64,000 bases of DNA from positions 62,001-126,000 of the forward strand of contig NZ_BSOT01000011.1 in the NCBI RefSeq assembly GCF_030160655.1, read 5' to 3'. Below the pieces are notes generated by a model. It was given only the letters and a program-made list of their open reading frames with translations, had not been told where the DNA came from and searched no databases. The translations under genes and the position numbers were made by a program. Below are positions 15,920 to 25,579 of the stretch, in pieces. Numbering within the stretch: position 1 is the stretch's first letter; each line of letters begins with the position of its first letter. Source of the DNA: Agaribacter marinus. Lineage in GTDB: Bacteria; Pseudomonadota; Gammaproteobacteria; Enterobacterales; Alteromonadaceae.

Positions 15920-18112
15920 GTGAAGATTATCCAAGTCGCTATTCCAGTTCCGCTTCGCAAAGTGTTTGACTATCGATTACCAGATAAGCTAACGAATGCC
16001 GACAAGCTCAGTATTGGAAGTCGTGTATCTGTGCCGTTCGGGAAAAAAAGCGTGGTCGGCATTGTAAGTTCTCTAGATGTTGATGTGCATTACGATGAGA
16101 GCAAGCTTAAGAGTATAGAAGCAATACTTGATGATTTTCCCGCGCTATCAACGCATATCATGATGCTTGGGGCGTGGCTTTCTGAATACTATTTGCATCC
16201 GATAGGCGAAACACTATTTACGATGTTGCCTGCGAGTCTTCGTAAAGACAACGTTCTAACCGAATGCAAAGCCGATTACTTTCAAATTCCTGAAAGTATT
16301 GATAGAAAAGTAGCCGTAGAGTCTCTCAGTAGCGCAAAACGGCAACTGTCTTTATTTCGTGAATTAATGGACGGCATGCGACGTAAAGCAGATATTAAGA
16401 ACGTGTATTCCACACAAACGGTTAATGCCTTAAAAGACAAACAGTTTTTGGAGCAGGTAGAAATTACCGAACCGCAAGGTGGATGGCAGAATAAACTTGA
16501 TGTGACAGAAAAATTCGACGCGAATGTCGAACAGGCAATTGCAATTTCTGCAATCAATCGAAGCGCCGGATATGGCGGTTTTTTACTTGATGGTATTACC
16601 GGTAGTGGTAAAACAGAAGTGTATCTTCAGGTGCTTGAAAAAATCTTGAATACAGGTCAGCAAATACTGATTCTGGTGCCTGAGATTGGTTTAACGCCCC
16701 AAACAGTGTCGCGCTTCAAAACACGTTTTGGCGATATTGTGGCATCAATGCATTCTGGTTTAACTGACACCCAACGCATGCAGGTTTGGCATCAAGCTCG
16801 TCGTGGTGATGTGGGTATCGTCATTGGCACTCGTTCTAGCATCTTTTTACCGTTTAAAGATTTAGGCATGATTATCGTAGATGAAGAACACGACGATTCT
16901 TTTAAGCAACAAGATGGTTTACGCTATCATGCACGTGACTTAGCTGTATATAGGGCGGTGAAATTAGATATCCCCCTAGTCATGGGGAGTGCAACACCGT
17001 CGTTAGAGTCATTGCATAATGCCAATACTAAAAAATATCATCATCTAACCTTAACCAGCAGGGCTGGCGATGCTAGCTTGCCCAGTCAACACTTGTTAAA
17101 TATTACCGGGCAATCTCTTTTGTGCGGCATCGCACAAGGGCTGCTGGATAAAATGCAAATACAGTTGGCCCAAGGTAATCAGGTCTTAATTTTTGTTAAC
17201 CGCCGAGGATTTGCACCTAGCTTACTTTGTCATCAATGCGGGCATGTAGAAACATGTAATGGCTGTGAAAGCCCCTTTACTGTGCATAGTCTAGCGAGGA
17301 ATTTACAATGTCACCGATGTGGTGAACATACCTATTTACCGCAAAAATGTCCTCAATGTGGAAATCATGATTTGAGCACACAGGGGCAGGGTACTGAGCA
17401 GTTAGAACAATTTTTAACGCAATATTTCCCTGATTATTCCGCTGTCAGGATAGACAGTGATTCTACGCGCAGTAAGGCAAGATTGAACGAAATTTTGGAA
17501 GCTATTAACTCGAACAAACACCAAATTCTTGTTGGCACACAAATTTTGTCGAAAGGGCACCATTTTCCGAATGTCACTTTAGCGATCGTATTGGATCTTG
17601 ATGCTTTACTATTTAGCGCAGATTTTCGAGCGCCTGAAAAAATGGGGCAGTTGATCACGCAGCTCAGTGGCAGAGCTGGTAGAGCAAATAAAACGGGAGA
17701 AGTGTGGATGCAGACTCACCAGCCTCAGCACCCGTTAACGCAAGACTTAGTGAATAATGGTTTCATGGACTTTTCAAGAAGTTTACTGGAAGAAAGGGAA
17801 GGTGCTAGTTTGCCCCCTTTTAGTTTTCAAGCGCTACTTAGAGTCGAGTCACGGGACATTGATAAAGTTATGGCATTTCTTAATTATGCTAAGAGTATGC
17901 TTTCTCAATTTAAGAATGTGAAAATTATCGGACCTATGCCTTGTTTGATTGAAAAAAAACAAGGTCGCATGCGATATCAGATGATTATTAATTGTCGTGT
18001 AAGAGCTTATTTGATATCCGCAATGCGACAAGTACTGGTTGAGTTAGAGGCGCATAAATTGAGCAGTCGCCTACGTTGGCAAGTAGATGTGCAGCCGCAA
18101 GATTTCTCTTAG
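15920..18112 (+). CDS. priA: Primosomal replication restart helicase PriA
   Basis: 3'-to-5' superfamily 2 DNA helicase that recognises stalled forks and reloads DnaB. The 730 residues show the N-terminal 3'BD region (IPVPLRKVFDYRLP), Walker A GITGSGKTEVY from ~225, the DEEH box near 321, and eight zinc-ligand cysteines between about 437 and 480 (CHQCG, CNGCE, CHRCG, CPQCG) inserted in the helicase core. The start is a GTG at 15920, fixed by homology to the conserved N-terminus; a nearby ATG (15910) is out of frame. In related genomes priA is directly divergent from rpmE. Here the microcin cassette and insertion-sequence debris lie upstream, so its promoter may be new. Confidence 0.97.
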   Translation: MKIIQVAIPVPLRKVFDYRLPDKLTNADKLSIGSRVSVPFGKKSVVGIVSSLDVDVHYDESKLKSIEAILDDFPALSTHIMMLGAWLSEYYLHPIGETLFTMLPASLRKDNVLTECKADYFQIPESIDRKVAVESLSSAKRQLSLFRELMDGMRRKADIKNVYSTQTVNALKDKQFLEQVEITEPQGGWQNKLDVTEKFDANVEQAIAISAINRSAGYGGFLLDGITGSGKTEVYLQVLEKILNTGQQILILVPEIGLTPQTVSRFKTRFGDIVASMHSGLTDTQRMQVWHQARRGDVGIVIGTRSSIFLPFKDLGMIIVDEEHDDSFKQQDGLRYHARDLAVYRAVKLDIPLVMGSATPSLESLHNANTKKYHHLTLTSRAGDASLPSQHLLNITGQSLLCGIAQGLLDKMQIQLAQGNQVLIFVNRRGFAPSLLCHQCGHVETCNGCESPFTVHSLARNLQCHRCGEHTYLPQKCPQCGNHDLSTQGQGTEQLEQFLTQYFPDYSAVRIDSDSTRSKARLNEILEAINSNKHQILVGTQILSKGHHFPNVTLAIVLDLDALLFSADFRAPEKMGQLITQLSGRAGRANKTGEVWMQTHQPQHPLTQDLVNNGFMDFSRSLLEEREGASLPPFSFQALLRVESRDIDKVMAFLNYAKSMLSQFKNVKIIGPMPCLIEKKQGRMRYQMIINCRVRAYLISAMRQVLVELEAHKLSSRLRWQVDVQPQDFS

Positions 18113-18243
18113 CTTGATTTGAGCAAGATTCAGCACAAAGCGTCAAGTTTGTAGTTTAAAATCTTTTTATAGCATTTATACTATGCAGCCCCCTATGCGC
18201 AATTAGGTATGGGGTTCAATAAAAATAATAGTTGCAGGGAATT

Positions 18244-18834
18244 ATGGCGCATCAAGACTATGTAAAACGTGGGCAAGCTAAAAAGCGACACACAAAAAAT
18301 TCGAAAAATAAAAAAAATGCATCGCATCAAACACCATGGTTTCGCATCACGATCGCGTCTCTGTTGGTTGCAGGGTTTGTTTTTGGTTTGTATTTTTTGC
18401 AGTCAACGCCCAACAGTAGAAAAGAGGATATCGCCAATAAGCCTAGTCACAATGCCGGTTATGACGAAATACCTTCATCAAAAGCTAATGATGTTACTAA
18501 ATACGAAGCAGATGATTTACCGGTATTAAAAGAAGAAGAGTGGGCCTTCATAGATGCTTTACCAGAATATTCAGTTGAAGTAGATGTTGAAGAACTGCCT
18601 AAATCAGATAAAAAATACATTATGCAGTGCTTCTCGGTACGTACAATGGAAAAAGCTGAAGCACTTAGAGCTAAAATCGCGTTTCAAGGCTTAGAAGCAA
18701 ACGTTGTAGAAAGTAATGGTAGTAATGGCCGGTGGTTCAGAGTCGTACTTGGTCCATATGATAGGAAGCGAGCAGCGGAAAAAGATAGACATCATTTAAG
18801 AAGAGCTAAAATACCGGGTTGTATTATTTGGTAG
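18244..18834 (+). CDS. ftsN: Cell division protein FtsN (SPOR domain)
   Basis: Bitopic divisome protein that triggers septal peptidoglycan synthesis and binds denuded glycan strands. The start at 18244 gives MAHQDYVKRGQ, which matches the FtsN N-terminus (MAxxDYVxR), with AGGGA just upstream; a TTG four codons earlier is less likely. A Lys/Arg-rich cytoplasmic segment (~11-33), one transmembrane helix (~37-55), a Glu/Asp-rich periplasmic linker and a C-terminal SPOR domain (~122-196, starting KYIMQCFSV) follow. The order priA-ftsN-hslV-hslU is the usual one, but here two extra genes intervene before hslV. Confidence 0.92.
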   Translation: MAHQDYVKRGQAKKRHTKNSKNKKNASHQTPWFRITIASLLVAGFVFGLYFLQSTPNSRKEDIANKPSHNAGYDEIPSSKANDVTKYEADDLPVLKEEEWAFIDALPEYSVEVDVEELPKSDKKYIMQCFSVRTMEKAEALRAKIAFQGLEANVVESNGSNGRWFRVVLGPYDRKRAAEKDRHHLRRAKIPGCIIW

Positions 18835-18969
18835 GCAGATCTTTTCAGTTAATTTATTGCTTTTTTTTCCAACATGCCGATATATTGATTTGAAATTGAC
18901 GAGCTCACACAAACGTATTGATCTGCAAGTACAGTTTGTCAGTCTTAAAGAACAAGGAATATCAAAGAG

Positions 18970-20049
18970 ATGCAAGTACAGGACACACCTAATAAAGCGT
19001 CGAAAATAGCTTTTTTACCTTTGGTTGGATTGCCTTCAACCGAGTGGGTGGGCAGCGACGTTGCTAAATATCTTGAAGAGCATTCTGATGTTGATATTCT
19101 GCGACTTGACAAATTCGAAGAGCATGTTGACGCGGATGCCATTTTTATTTTTAAGCTGTTGCCATCCCTTAGTTGGTTAATTACGCAAAAAAAACGTGGC
19201 AAAAAAATCGTATATTTTCCAATCGACTATTTTTACCTGCCTGAAATTGTAAAAAGAGATCGTTCAAAGCTTTTATGTATCGATTCAATCGCCTTACATA
19301 ATATGCGTCTCAAGAAATACTTGGGTTTATATTGTCATGATTTTCATGCTGTCGACCACCATTTAAAATATCACTTAGATAAAAAACGCGAATATATTGA
19401 AGATGGATTTGTGCTTTGGATTGGTCATCTTGAGTATCTCCCCCCCTTGTTTGATATCCTTGATAAAGTCAGTATTCCTTTCCCGTTAAAGATTCTCACT
19501 GATCTTGAAAACTTTGAGGGCAAGTTACACTTTTTGTCGGACAAACTTGGTGCAGGCGCAGTGGTTAAGACAGACGGGCAATGGTCTGCAAAAGGGTATG
19601 TTTTAGAGCAGTGGTCCGCAGAAAAGCAAAACGAATATATGCAAACGTGTAAAGCGGCTTTCGACAACAAATCTGAGAGTTTTGCGCATCAAAACAAGCC
19701 ACCAACGAAAGCACAACAGTACATATATAATCGAATTCCATTCGCTATTGGTAAAACCTCGTATAGTTATGAGTATTTTGCTGACAAAGGCTTAGAAACG
19801 CCTAGTCCGGAACAAATCGACGACTGGTTGTCTCGTGACTACTTTGACAGATTGAATACGTTTGTTGATAACAATTTGCACACCCAAACGTTAACAACGG
19901 TCGCCGCCAACTACATTGATATCGCCGGTAAAACCGCGCTGCGGCAGTTAAGGTCGACTTTTCTATTAAAGGTTTATTGGGCATTCGATAATATTGAATA
20001 TATTATTCGACGTGTCATTCAAAAAAGCATCGAAAAATTGCATAAGTAA
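18970..20049 (+). CDS. Glycosyltransferase-like protein of unknown substrate
   Basis: 359-residue cytoplasmic protein. I cannot place it in a named family, but it has the look of a GT-B fold transferase without the common C-terminal signature. Alternating hydrophobic strands occur at 'DAIFIFKLLP', 'KKIVYFPIDYF' and 'FVLWIGHLEYLPP', and late in the protein 'KPPTKAQQYIYNRIPFAIG' resembles the sugar-donor loop ('x-K..Q....G.P....') of glycan-modifying transferases. The C-terminal ~35 residues are basic and amphipathic (IIRRVIQKSIEKLHK), perhaps for membrane association. It precedes a clear glycosyltransferase and sits between ftsN and hslV, where related genomes usually have nothing. The two probably act together on one glycan (inference). 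Confidence 0.55.
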   Translation: MQVQDTPNKASKIAFLPLVGLPSTEWVGSDVAKYLEEHSDVDILRLDKFEEHVDADAIFIFKLLPSLSWLITQKKRGKKIVYFPIDYFYLPEIVKRDRSKLLCIDSIALHNMRLKKYLGLYCHDFHAVDHHLKYHLDKKREYIEDGFVLWIGHLEYLPPLFDILDKVSIPFPLKILTDLENFEGKLHFLSDKLGAGAVVKTDGQWSAKGYVLEQWSAEKQNEYMQTCKAAFDNKSESFAHQNKPPTKAQQYIYNRIPFAIGKTSYSYEYFADKGLETPSPEQIDDWLSRDYFDRLNTFVDNNLHTQTLTTVAANYIDIAGKTALRQLRSTFLLKVYWAFDNIEYIIRRVIQKSIEKLHK

Positions 20050-20113
20050 AACAGTAAATCTGTACTGGGTAATTGTACTAAGTAATATAACCGTTGCGTT
20101 AAAAGAGATTAAT

Positions 20114-21439
20114 GTGAATATTAAAAAGCATATTTTTAAAAGCAATCTGTCAGAATTTTTAAAACATGATCTAAAGTTTTTGATGTTGCCATTGAGTTGC
20201 CTTTATCTGCTAAAAGCAATTTGGTTTTTAATCAACAAGAACACGCTGTTGGCAGTCGAAACATTGTCTAAATTACATCGCACTGCTTGGTTAGGCAGTG
20301 AAATTGCAGTTATTTTTTTAGTCAGAAAATTTGTATTGAACGATACATCCGCCAAGCAGCGTTTTTTGGCCAGTTTGGTCACTCGAATAGAACCAGTCGA
20401 CAATACTCAGCGGTATTTTGAAGATCCACTGAATATATTTGATGGCGTTTGTTTAATTATTAAAAGCCCGACAAACGATACCAAAGGCGTCATTATAGTT
20501 AAGTATTCCTTTTACTTTCCTTTGTTATTTAAACTATTTGATATGCCTAGCCTTGCCCAGAAGTATCATTTTGTACTTGAACCAAGCTGGGCCGGTACCT
20601 GTGAACCGGGTATTTTGGCGTATTCAACGCTGGAGTTTCCTGTGTTTGTGATGGCTTATGAGCAACGAGATTTTGATTTTTTAGATCGCTTAGATGGCAA
20701 CCTTAAACCCTTACTTTTAAGTTCAAATTGGTGGGTTAATCACAATAATTTTATGCCAAATGATGGCATAGAGCGTGACATAGACATTATCATTGTATCA
20801 GGTTGGGCAACATTTAAACGGCATCATAAGATTTTTGAGGCCTTAAAGAAGCTTAAGGCAGAGATGCCAAATTTCAGTGCGGCATTAGTTGGCTACCCTC
20901 ATGATTTGACACTTACCGACTTAAAATCACTTGCCGAGCATTTTGAAATAGATGAGAACCTCAGTTTTCATGAATGGATAGAACCTGCAGAAGTAAGTAA
21001 GTTATTCGCCAGAGCTAAAGTTAATTTACTTTGGTCGAGGTTTGAAGGCCTAAATCGAAGCATTATCGAAGGCATGTTTTGCAATACTCCGTGCATTATG
21101 AGAGAAGGTTTTAACTACGGTCAAAAATATAGTTATATAAATGAAAAGACAGGTCGTTGGGCGACAGAAAATACCTTAGTTCAACATCTTAAAGAAATGA
21201 TACATAGTACAGAGGCATTCTCACCGAGAGCCTATGTACTAGAAGGACACAATTGTCACAAAGGCACCAGTATCTTACAGGAAGGTATTAACAATGCTAT
21301 CGACGAATGTGAACACATCGACAATCTTGCAGTAAAAATAAACGAACTACATGGCATGGCGTATTTTAACGAAGAAGACCAACATAAATTTGACGAAGAT
21401 ATTCTAAATTGCAAGGGGTATATCCGTCTGGTTAAATAG
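20114..21439 (+). CDS. Family 4/1-type glycosyltransferase
   Basis: Predicted GT-B glycosyltransferase acting on a surface or exported glycan. The C-terminal half is typical of family GT4: 'DIIIVSGWATFKRHHK' as the start of the second Rossmann domain, 'AALVGYP', 'LSFHEWIEPAEVSKLFARAKV' and the donor-binding 'SRFEGLNRSIIEGMFCNTPCI', where the Glu-x7-Glu pair (E in FEG and E in IEG) is visible. The N-terminal half is divergent. The reading frame is open from a TTG at 19994, but I prefer the GTG at 20114 because AAAAGAG lies six bases upstream; this leaves a 64-base gap after the previous gene. Confidence 0.8.
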   Translation: MNIKKHIFKSNLSEFLKHDLKFLMLPLSCLYLLKAIWFLINKNTLLAVETLSKLHRTAWLGSEIAVIFLVRKFVLNDTSAKQRFLASLVTRIEPVDNTQRYFEDPLNIFDGVCLIIKSPTNDTKGVIIVKYSFYFPLLFKLFDMPSLAQKYHFVLEPSWAGTCEPGILAYSTLEFPVFVMAYEQRDFDFLDRLDGNLKPLLLSSNWWVNHNNFMPNDGIERDIDIIIVSGWATFKRHHKIFEALKKLKAEMPNFSAALVGYPHDLTLTDLKSLAEHFEIDENLSFHEWIEPAEVSKLFARAKVNLLWSRFEGLNRSIIEGMFCNTPCIMREGFNYGQKYSYINEKTGRWATENTLVQHLKEMIHSTEAFSPRAYVLEGHNCHKGTSILQEGINNAIDECEHIDNLAVKINELHGMAYFNEEDQHKFDEDILNCKGYIRLVK

Positions 21440-21483
21440 TTTATACCGGCCGATGGTGATCGTTATACATGTATATTTGTAGT

Positions 21484-21511
21484 CTTGAAATTTTAATTAT
21501 TTACCCCATCT
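21484..21511 (+). promoter_or_regulatory. Sigma-32 heat-shock promoter of hslVU
   Basis: CTTGAAA (21484-21490), 13 bases, CCCCATCT (21504-21511), an essentially exact match to the RpoH consensus. It lies 56 bases before the hslV start codon. Confidence 0.9.
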
Positions 21512-21567
21512 ATTCCTCATTCTGCCTTCTTATATAGATAAAAGGCGTAGATTTCGGGAGTAATTAA

Positions 21568-22092
21568 ATGACAACGATTGTATCTGTTCGCAGAGGTAAT
21601 CAAGTAGTCGTCGCAGGTGACGGTCAGGTTTCATTGGGTAATACCGTAATGAAAGGCAACGCGCGCAAAGTTAGACGTCTGTATAACAATAAGGTGATTG
21701 CTGGTTTTGCTGGTGGTACCGCGGATGCGTTTACTTTGTTCGAACGATTCGAGAGTAAACTTGAAATGCATCAAGGCCACCTAACAAAAGCGGCAGTTGA
21801 GTTAGCTAAAGATTGGCGGTCAGACCGTGCATTACGTAAACTTGAAGCCCTTCTTGCGGTGGCTGATCATAGCGCATCGCTTATTATCACCGGGAATGGG
21901 GATGTTATTCAACCTGAGCATGATTTAATTGCGATTGGTTCTGGTGGACCATTTGCTCAAGCTGCGGCAACGGGTTTGATTGAAAATACTGAACTCGAAG
22001 CTGAATCCATTGCCACAAAAGCCCTCGCAATTGCTGGAAATATATGTGTGTACACAAACCAGCACCATACTGTTGAAGTTTTAGACTTCTAA
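21568..22092 (+). CDS. hslV: ATP-dependent protease subunit HslV (ClpQ)
   Basis: Proteolytic subunit that forms a double hexameric ring and degrades proteins unfolded by HslU. After removal of Met, Thr-2 is the N-terminal nucleophile (TTIVSVRRG). The '[25 protein letters not shown]' region begins a typical HslV sequence, and the length of 174 residues is standard. GGAG precedes the ATG. It forms an operon with hslU (25-base gap) under a sigma-32 promoter. Confidence 0.98.
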   Translation: MTTIVSVRRGNQVVVAGDGQVSLGNTVMKGNARKVRRLYNNKVIAGFAGGTADAFTLFERFESKLEMHQGHLTKAAVELAKDWRSDRALRKLEALLAVADHSASLIITGNGDVIQPEHDLIAIGSGGPFAQAAATGLIENTELEAESIATKALAIAGNICVYTNQHHTVEVLDF

Positions 22093-22117
22093 CGCTGGTA
22101 AAAAAGGTAATTATTAT

Positions 22118-23446
22118 ATGTCGGAAATGACACCCAGAGAAATTGTCCACGCATTGGATAATCATATTATTGGCCAAGCGGACGCAAAACGAGCGGTTTC
22201 AATTGCGCTTCGCAATCGTTGGCGTCGTATGCAATTGTCGCCTGAACTTCGCCAAGAAGTCACACCTAAAAACATCTTAATGATTGGTCCTACCGGTGTA
22301 GGTAAAACCGAGATTGCTCGACGTTTAGCCAAAATGGCGAATGCGCCATTTATTAAAGTCGAAGCCACTAAGTTCACCGAAGTTGGCTATGTTGGTAAGG
22401 AAGTTGAGACCATTATTCGTGATCTTGCTGACATTGCCGTTAAAATGACAAAAGAAGAGGCGTCTAAAAAAGTACAGTTTAGAGCTGAAGAAGCTGCGGA
22501 AGATCGTATCTTAGACATTTTAATTCCTCCACCTGAAAATGCATTTGGAGATAAAGAGCCTGTTGAAGAAAAAGGTGCTCGCCAAGCATTCCGTAAAAAG
22601 TTGCGAGAAGGCAAACTTGATGACAAAGAGATTGAAGTCGATGTTGCAGCGCCGCAAGTGGGTGTCGAAATTATGGCGCCTCCTGGTATGGAAGAAATGA
22701 CTAATCAACTTCAAGGCATGTTCCAAAACTTGTCCGGAGATAAGAAAAAGAAGAAGAAGCTGAAAATCAAAGACGCGTTTAAAGTCTTAGTTGAAGAAGA
22801 GTCAGCGAAATTAGTTAATCAAGAAGACTTAAAAGAACAGGCAATTGATTCCTTAGAGCAAAATGGGATTGTGTTTGTGGATGAAATAGACAAAATCTGT
22901 AAACGTGAAGGTACTGGTTCTGCTGACGTAAGTCGAGAAGGTGTACAACGTGACCTATTACCGTTGGTCGAAGGGTCAACCGTCTCTACAAAGCATGGTA
23001 TGGTAAAAACGGATCACATTTTGTTCATTGCTTCTGGCGCATTTCAAATGGCAAAGCCTTCAGATTTAATCCCTGAATTGCAAGGGCGTTTACCTATTCG
23101 AGTTGAATTGTCTGCGTTAACCGTGGGGGATTTTGTTCGTATATTGACCGAGCCAAACGCATCGTTGACAGAACAATATAAAGCCTTGTTGAAAACCGAA
23201 GGTGTGGACATCGAGTTTGTTGAAAGTGGTATTCGCCGTATCGCTGAAGCCGCATGGCAGGTCAACGAAAAAACGGAGAACATCGGTGCAAGGCGTTTGC
23301 ATACCGTGATGGAACGTTTAATGGAAGAGATAAGTTTTAATGCGTCTGATAAGAGTGGAGAGTCTTACACTATCGATGATGCATATGTAAATGAACACTT
23401 AGAAGCGTTGGTCGATAATGAAGACCTTAGTCGCTTTATATTGTAA
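22118..23446 (+). CDS. hslU: ATP-dependent protease ATPase subunit HslU (ClpY)
   Basis: AAA+ unfoldase that feeds substrates to HslV. Walker A is GPTGVGKTE (~56-64), Walker B is FVDEIDKI, and the sensor and arginine-finger region '[15 protein letters not shown]' is near the C-terminus. The protein ends in the hydrophobic tail DLSRFIL, whose last residues insert into HslV to activate it. The Lys-rich stretch near residue 208 is in the variable I-domain. Length of 442 is standard. Confidence 0.98.
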   Translation: MSEMTPREIVHALDNHIIGQADAKRAVSIALRNRWRRMQLSPELRQEVTPKNILMIGPTGVGKTEIARRLAKMANAPFIKVEATKFTEVGYVGKEVETIIRDLADIAVKMTKEEASKKVQFRAEEAAEDRILDILIPPPENAFGDKEPVEEKGARQAFRKKLREGKLDDKEIEVDVAAPQVGVEIMAPPGMEEMTNQLQGMFQNLSGDKKKKKKLKIKDAFKVLVEEESAKLVNQEDLKEQAIDSLEQNGIVFVDEIDKICKREGTGSADVSREGVQRDLLPLVEGSTVSTKHGMVKTDHILFIASGAFQMAKPSDLIPELQGRLPIRVELSALTVGDFVRILTEPNASLTEQYKALLKTEGVDIEFVESGIRRIAEAAWQVNEKTENIGARRLHTVMERLMEEISFNASDKSGESYTIDDAYVNEHLEALVDNEDLSRFIL

Positions 23447-23483
23447 CACGCCGATAATTTTGTCGTGAGTTCTGCAATATGAG

Positions 23484-23518
23484 AAAGGCGCTGATGTAGT
23501 TATATTCAGCGCCTTTTT
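23484..23518 (+). terminator. Rho-independent terminator of hslVU
   Basis: Eleven-base perfect stem (23484-23494 with 23506-23516), then a T run. The remaining part of the 336-base gap to tamA holds no gene I can recognise. Confidence 0.88.
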
Positions 23519-23782
23519 ACTCTTCCATGAGTTGCCATCCGTGGCAATATTTGCGTCTATGCAAATGATTTTATGTTATATTGCGTCCTTGCCTTAACTC
23601 ATCAATCCCTTGAATAAATTTTTACTTCCATGTGTTAAACTTCTATATCAAAAAATATAAAAGTAATGCTTCCTTGCGCTGATTTTGCTGCCTCCGTGCA
23701 GTGATAGGTATAATATTGATTTATCTAGTTAGGTGAAACTGGACGTGAGGATTGTTTCGAGTTTTTAGAGGATCATTTTATT

Positions 23783-25576
23783 TTGCTAAGAGCAATTTAC
23801 ATCATTGGATTGATGTTCGTTTTTGCAGTTTCCCTTACTATTACTACCTCAGCGTTAGCGCAGCAGCGTTTTGATATCGAAGGGGTGGATGATGGTGCGA
23901 TTGAAGACAATATTCGATTACATCTAAAAGATACAGCTACACCAACCAGTGCATTTAATAAAGATAAGTACATTGAGACGCTTCAAGGGAAAGTGGCAAT
24001 CGCATTGCAAGCTTTCGCATACTACGATGCCGTTGTAGAGATTGAAGAACGAACGCCCCCCGGAGAGTCGCCCTATTGGCATATCCTCATTGCTCTTGGC
24101 CAACAAACGACTGTCGACAAGGTTGTATTACTGCATGATGTAGAGCAAGTGCCTCTTAAAGCACGACCTAAAGAGCTAACAGCAATCATTCAAGAGGTCA
24201 GAGCATGGGAAGGTAAAATACTTGACCATGGTAGTTACGAATCTCTTAAAGCAAAATTGAGAGCGTACAGTGTGCTCTATGGCTTTTTTGACTTTAGTTT
24301 TCCTTTACATAAATTAATTGTTACACCCGGGAAACAGGGTGAAACGAGCAGTGCAACCGTGCATTGGATTTTTTATTTTGGTCAGCGCTATACGTTTGGT
24401 GATTTGATTTACCTCGAACAAAACGTAGGTAGCGAATTGGTTGAGCGCGTTAAGCCATTTAATACAGGCGATTTTTTTTCACAGGCTAAAGTCAGTGAAC
24501 TCTCTATGGCAATGCAAAGTACCGGGTATTTTCAAAATGCAATCGCGCGAGCAAATGCTGAAAGAACTGTTGATTTCCAAGTGCCAATAGAGGTTATTTT
24601 AGCAACGCGCCCGCGCGACAATTACGAATTTGGTATTGGTGTGTCAACGGATACCGGACCAAGATTTACGCTTGATTGGTCCAGGCCGTGGGTAAACTTA
24701 GATGGCCATTCAATGAATGCAAGTTTGTTACTTTCCGAACCACGCAAATCCTTAGAAGTTGGATATCGAATTCCTACTGGAAATCCCTTAAAAGATTTCA
24801 TCGACATTCAGCTTGGTTTTCAACAGATTGATGAAAACCAAACCGCCAGCGATCGTTTTAGTATTGCAGTGCAGCGTCAATACGGAGAACGCTTTAAAGG
24901 AGAGTGGGATTTAATTGCTTTTTTGCGTTATACACAAGAAAACTTTCGCCAAGGGTTAAATGAAGAGCGTCAGACGACCCGTTTGTTCTTGCCGGGTGTG
25001 ACGTTTAGCCGGTTAAGGAAAAAGGGCGACCTATTTGTTGAGTGGGGCGATCGGCAACAAATAACACTGTCTGGTGCGAGTCAGTCACTTTTGTCAGATA
25101 TAGATTTTGCAAAACTATTAATTCGGACAAAATGGATAAGGGAATTTGATAAACATCGATTAATTATGCGTGCTGATGTCGGTGCAATATCTACCAGTGA
25201 TTTTGAACAAGTCCCTTCAAGTGAACGCTTTTTTGCTGGTGGCGATCAAAGTATTCGTGGCTTTGGGTTGAATGAAGTGTCGGATTTTCGCTTTGAAGAG
25301 GTCGATGGTGAACAAAAGCCTGAACTTATTGGCGGCCGATACTTAAGTGTTGGCAGTGTGGAATATGCATATTTAGTGCACGCTAAATGGCGGGCGGCAG
25401 TTTTTGCTGATGCCGGGAATGCAAGCGGAGAATTTGCAGAAGACATAGCGTGGGGGGCAGGACTAGGTGCTCACTATTTATCGCCAATTGGGAACATAAG
25501 AGTTTACGTCGCGAGAGGCAGCAGTAAGTTGGAAAAGCGGTGGGGTATTCACTTGATCATTGGGCCGGGGGTGTAA
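23783..25576 (+). CDS. tamA: Autotransporter assembly factor TamA (Omp85 family)
   Basis: Outer-membrane component of the translocation and assembly module, working with TamB across the periplasm. A signal peptide ends near ALAQQ. Three POTRA domains occupy ~30-265, and the rest is a 16-strand barrel. The Omp85 hallmark FFAGGDQSIRGFGLNE is near residue 490, and the chain ends with a short terminal strand (IHLIIGPGV). The start at 23783 is a TTG with AGAGGA about ten bases upstream; starting at the next Met (residue 11) would shorten the signal peptide. Three bases separate its stop from the tamB ATG. Confidence 0.93.
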   Translation: MLRAIYIIGLMFVFAVSLTITTSALAQQRFDIEGVDDGAIEDNIRLHLKDTATPTSAFNKDKYIETLQGKVAIALQAFAYYDAVVEIEERTPPGESPYWHILIALGQQTTVDKVVLLHDVEQVPLKARPKELTAIIQEVRAWEGKILDHGSYESLKAKLRAYSVLYGFFDFSFPLHKLIVTPGKQGETSSATVHWIFYFGQRYTFGDLIYLEQNVGSELVERVKPFNTGDFFSQAKVSELSMAMQSTGYFQNAIARANAERTVDFQVPIEVILATRPRDNYEFGIGVSTDTGPRFTLDWSRPWVNLDGHSMNASLLLSEPRKSLEVGYRIPTGNPLKDFIDIQLGFQQIDENQTASDRFSIAVQRQYGERFKGEWDLIAFLRYTQENFRQGLNEERQTTRLFLPGVTFSRLRKKGDLFVEWGDRQQITLSGASQSLLSDIDFAKLLIRTKWIREFDKHRLIMRADVGAISTSDFEQVPSSERFFAGGDQSIRGFGLNEVSDFRFEEVDGEQKPELIGGRYLSVGSVEYAYLVHAKWRAAVFADAGNASGEFAEDIAWGAGLGAHYLSPIGNIRVYVARGSSKLEKRWGIHLIIGPGV

Positions 25577-25579
25577 CTA

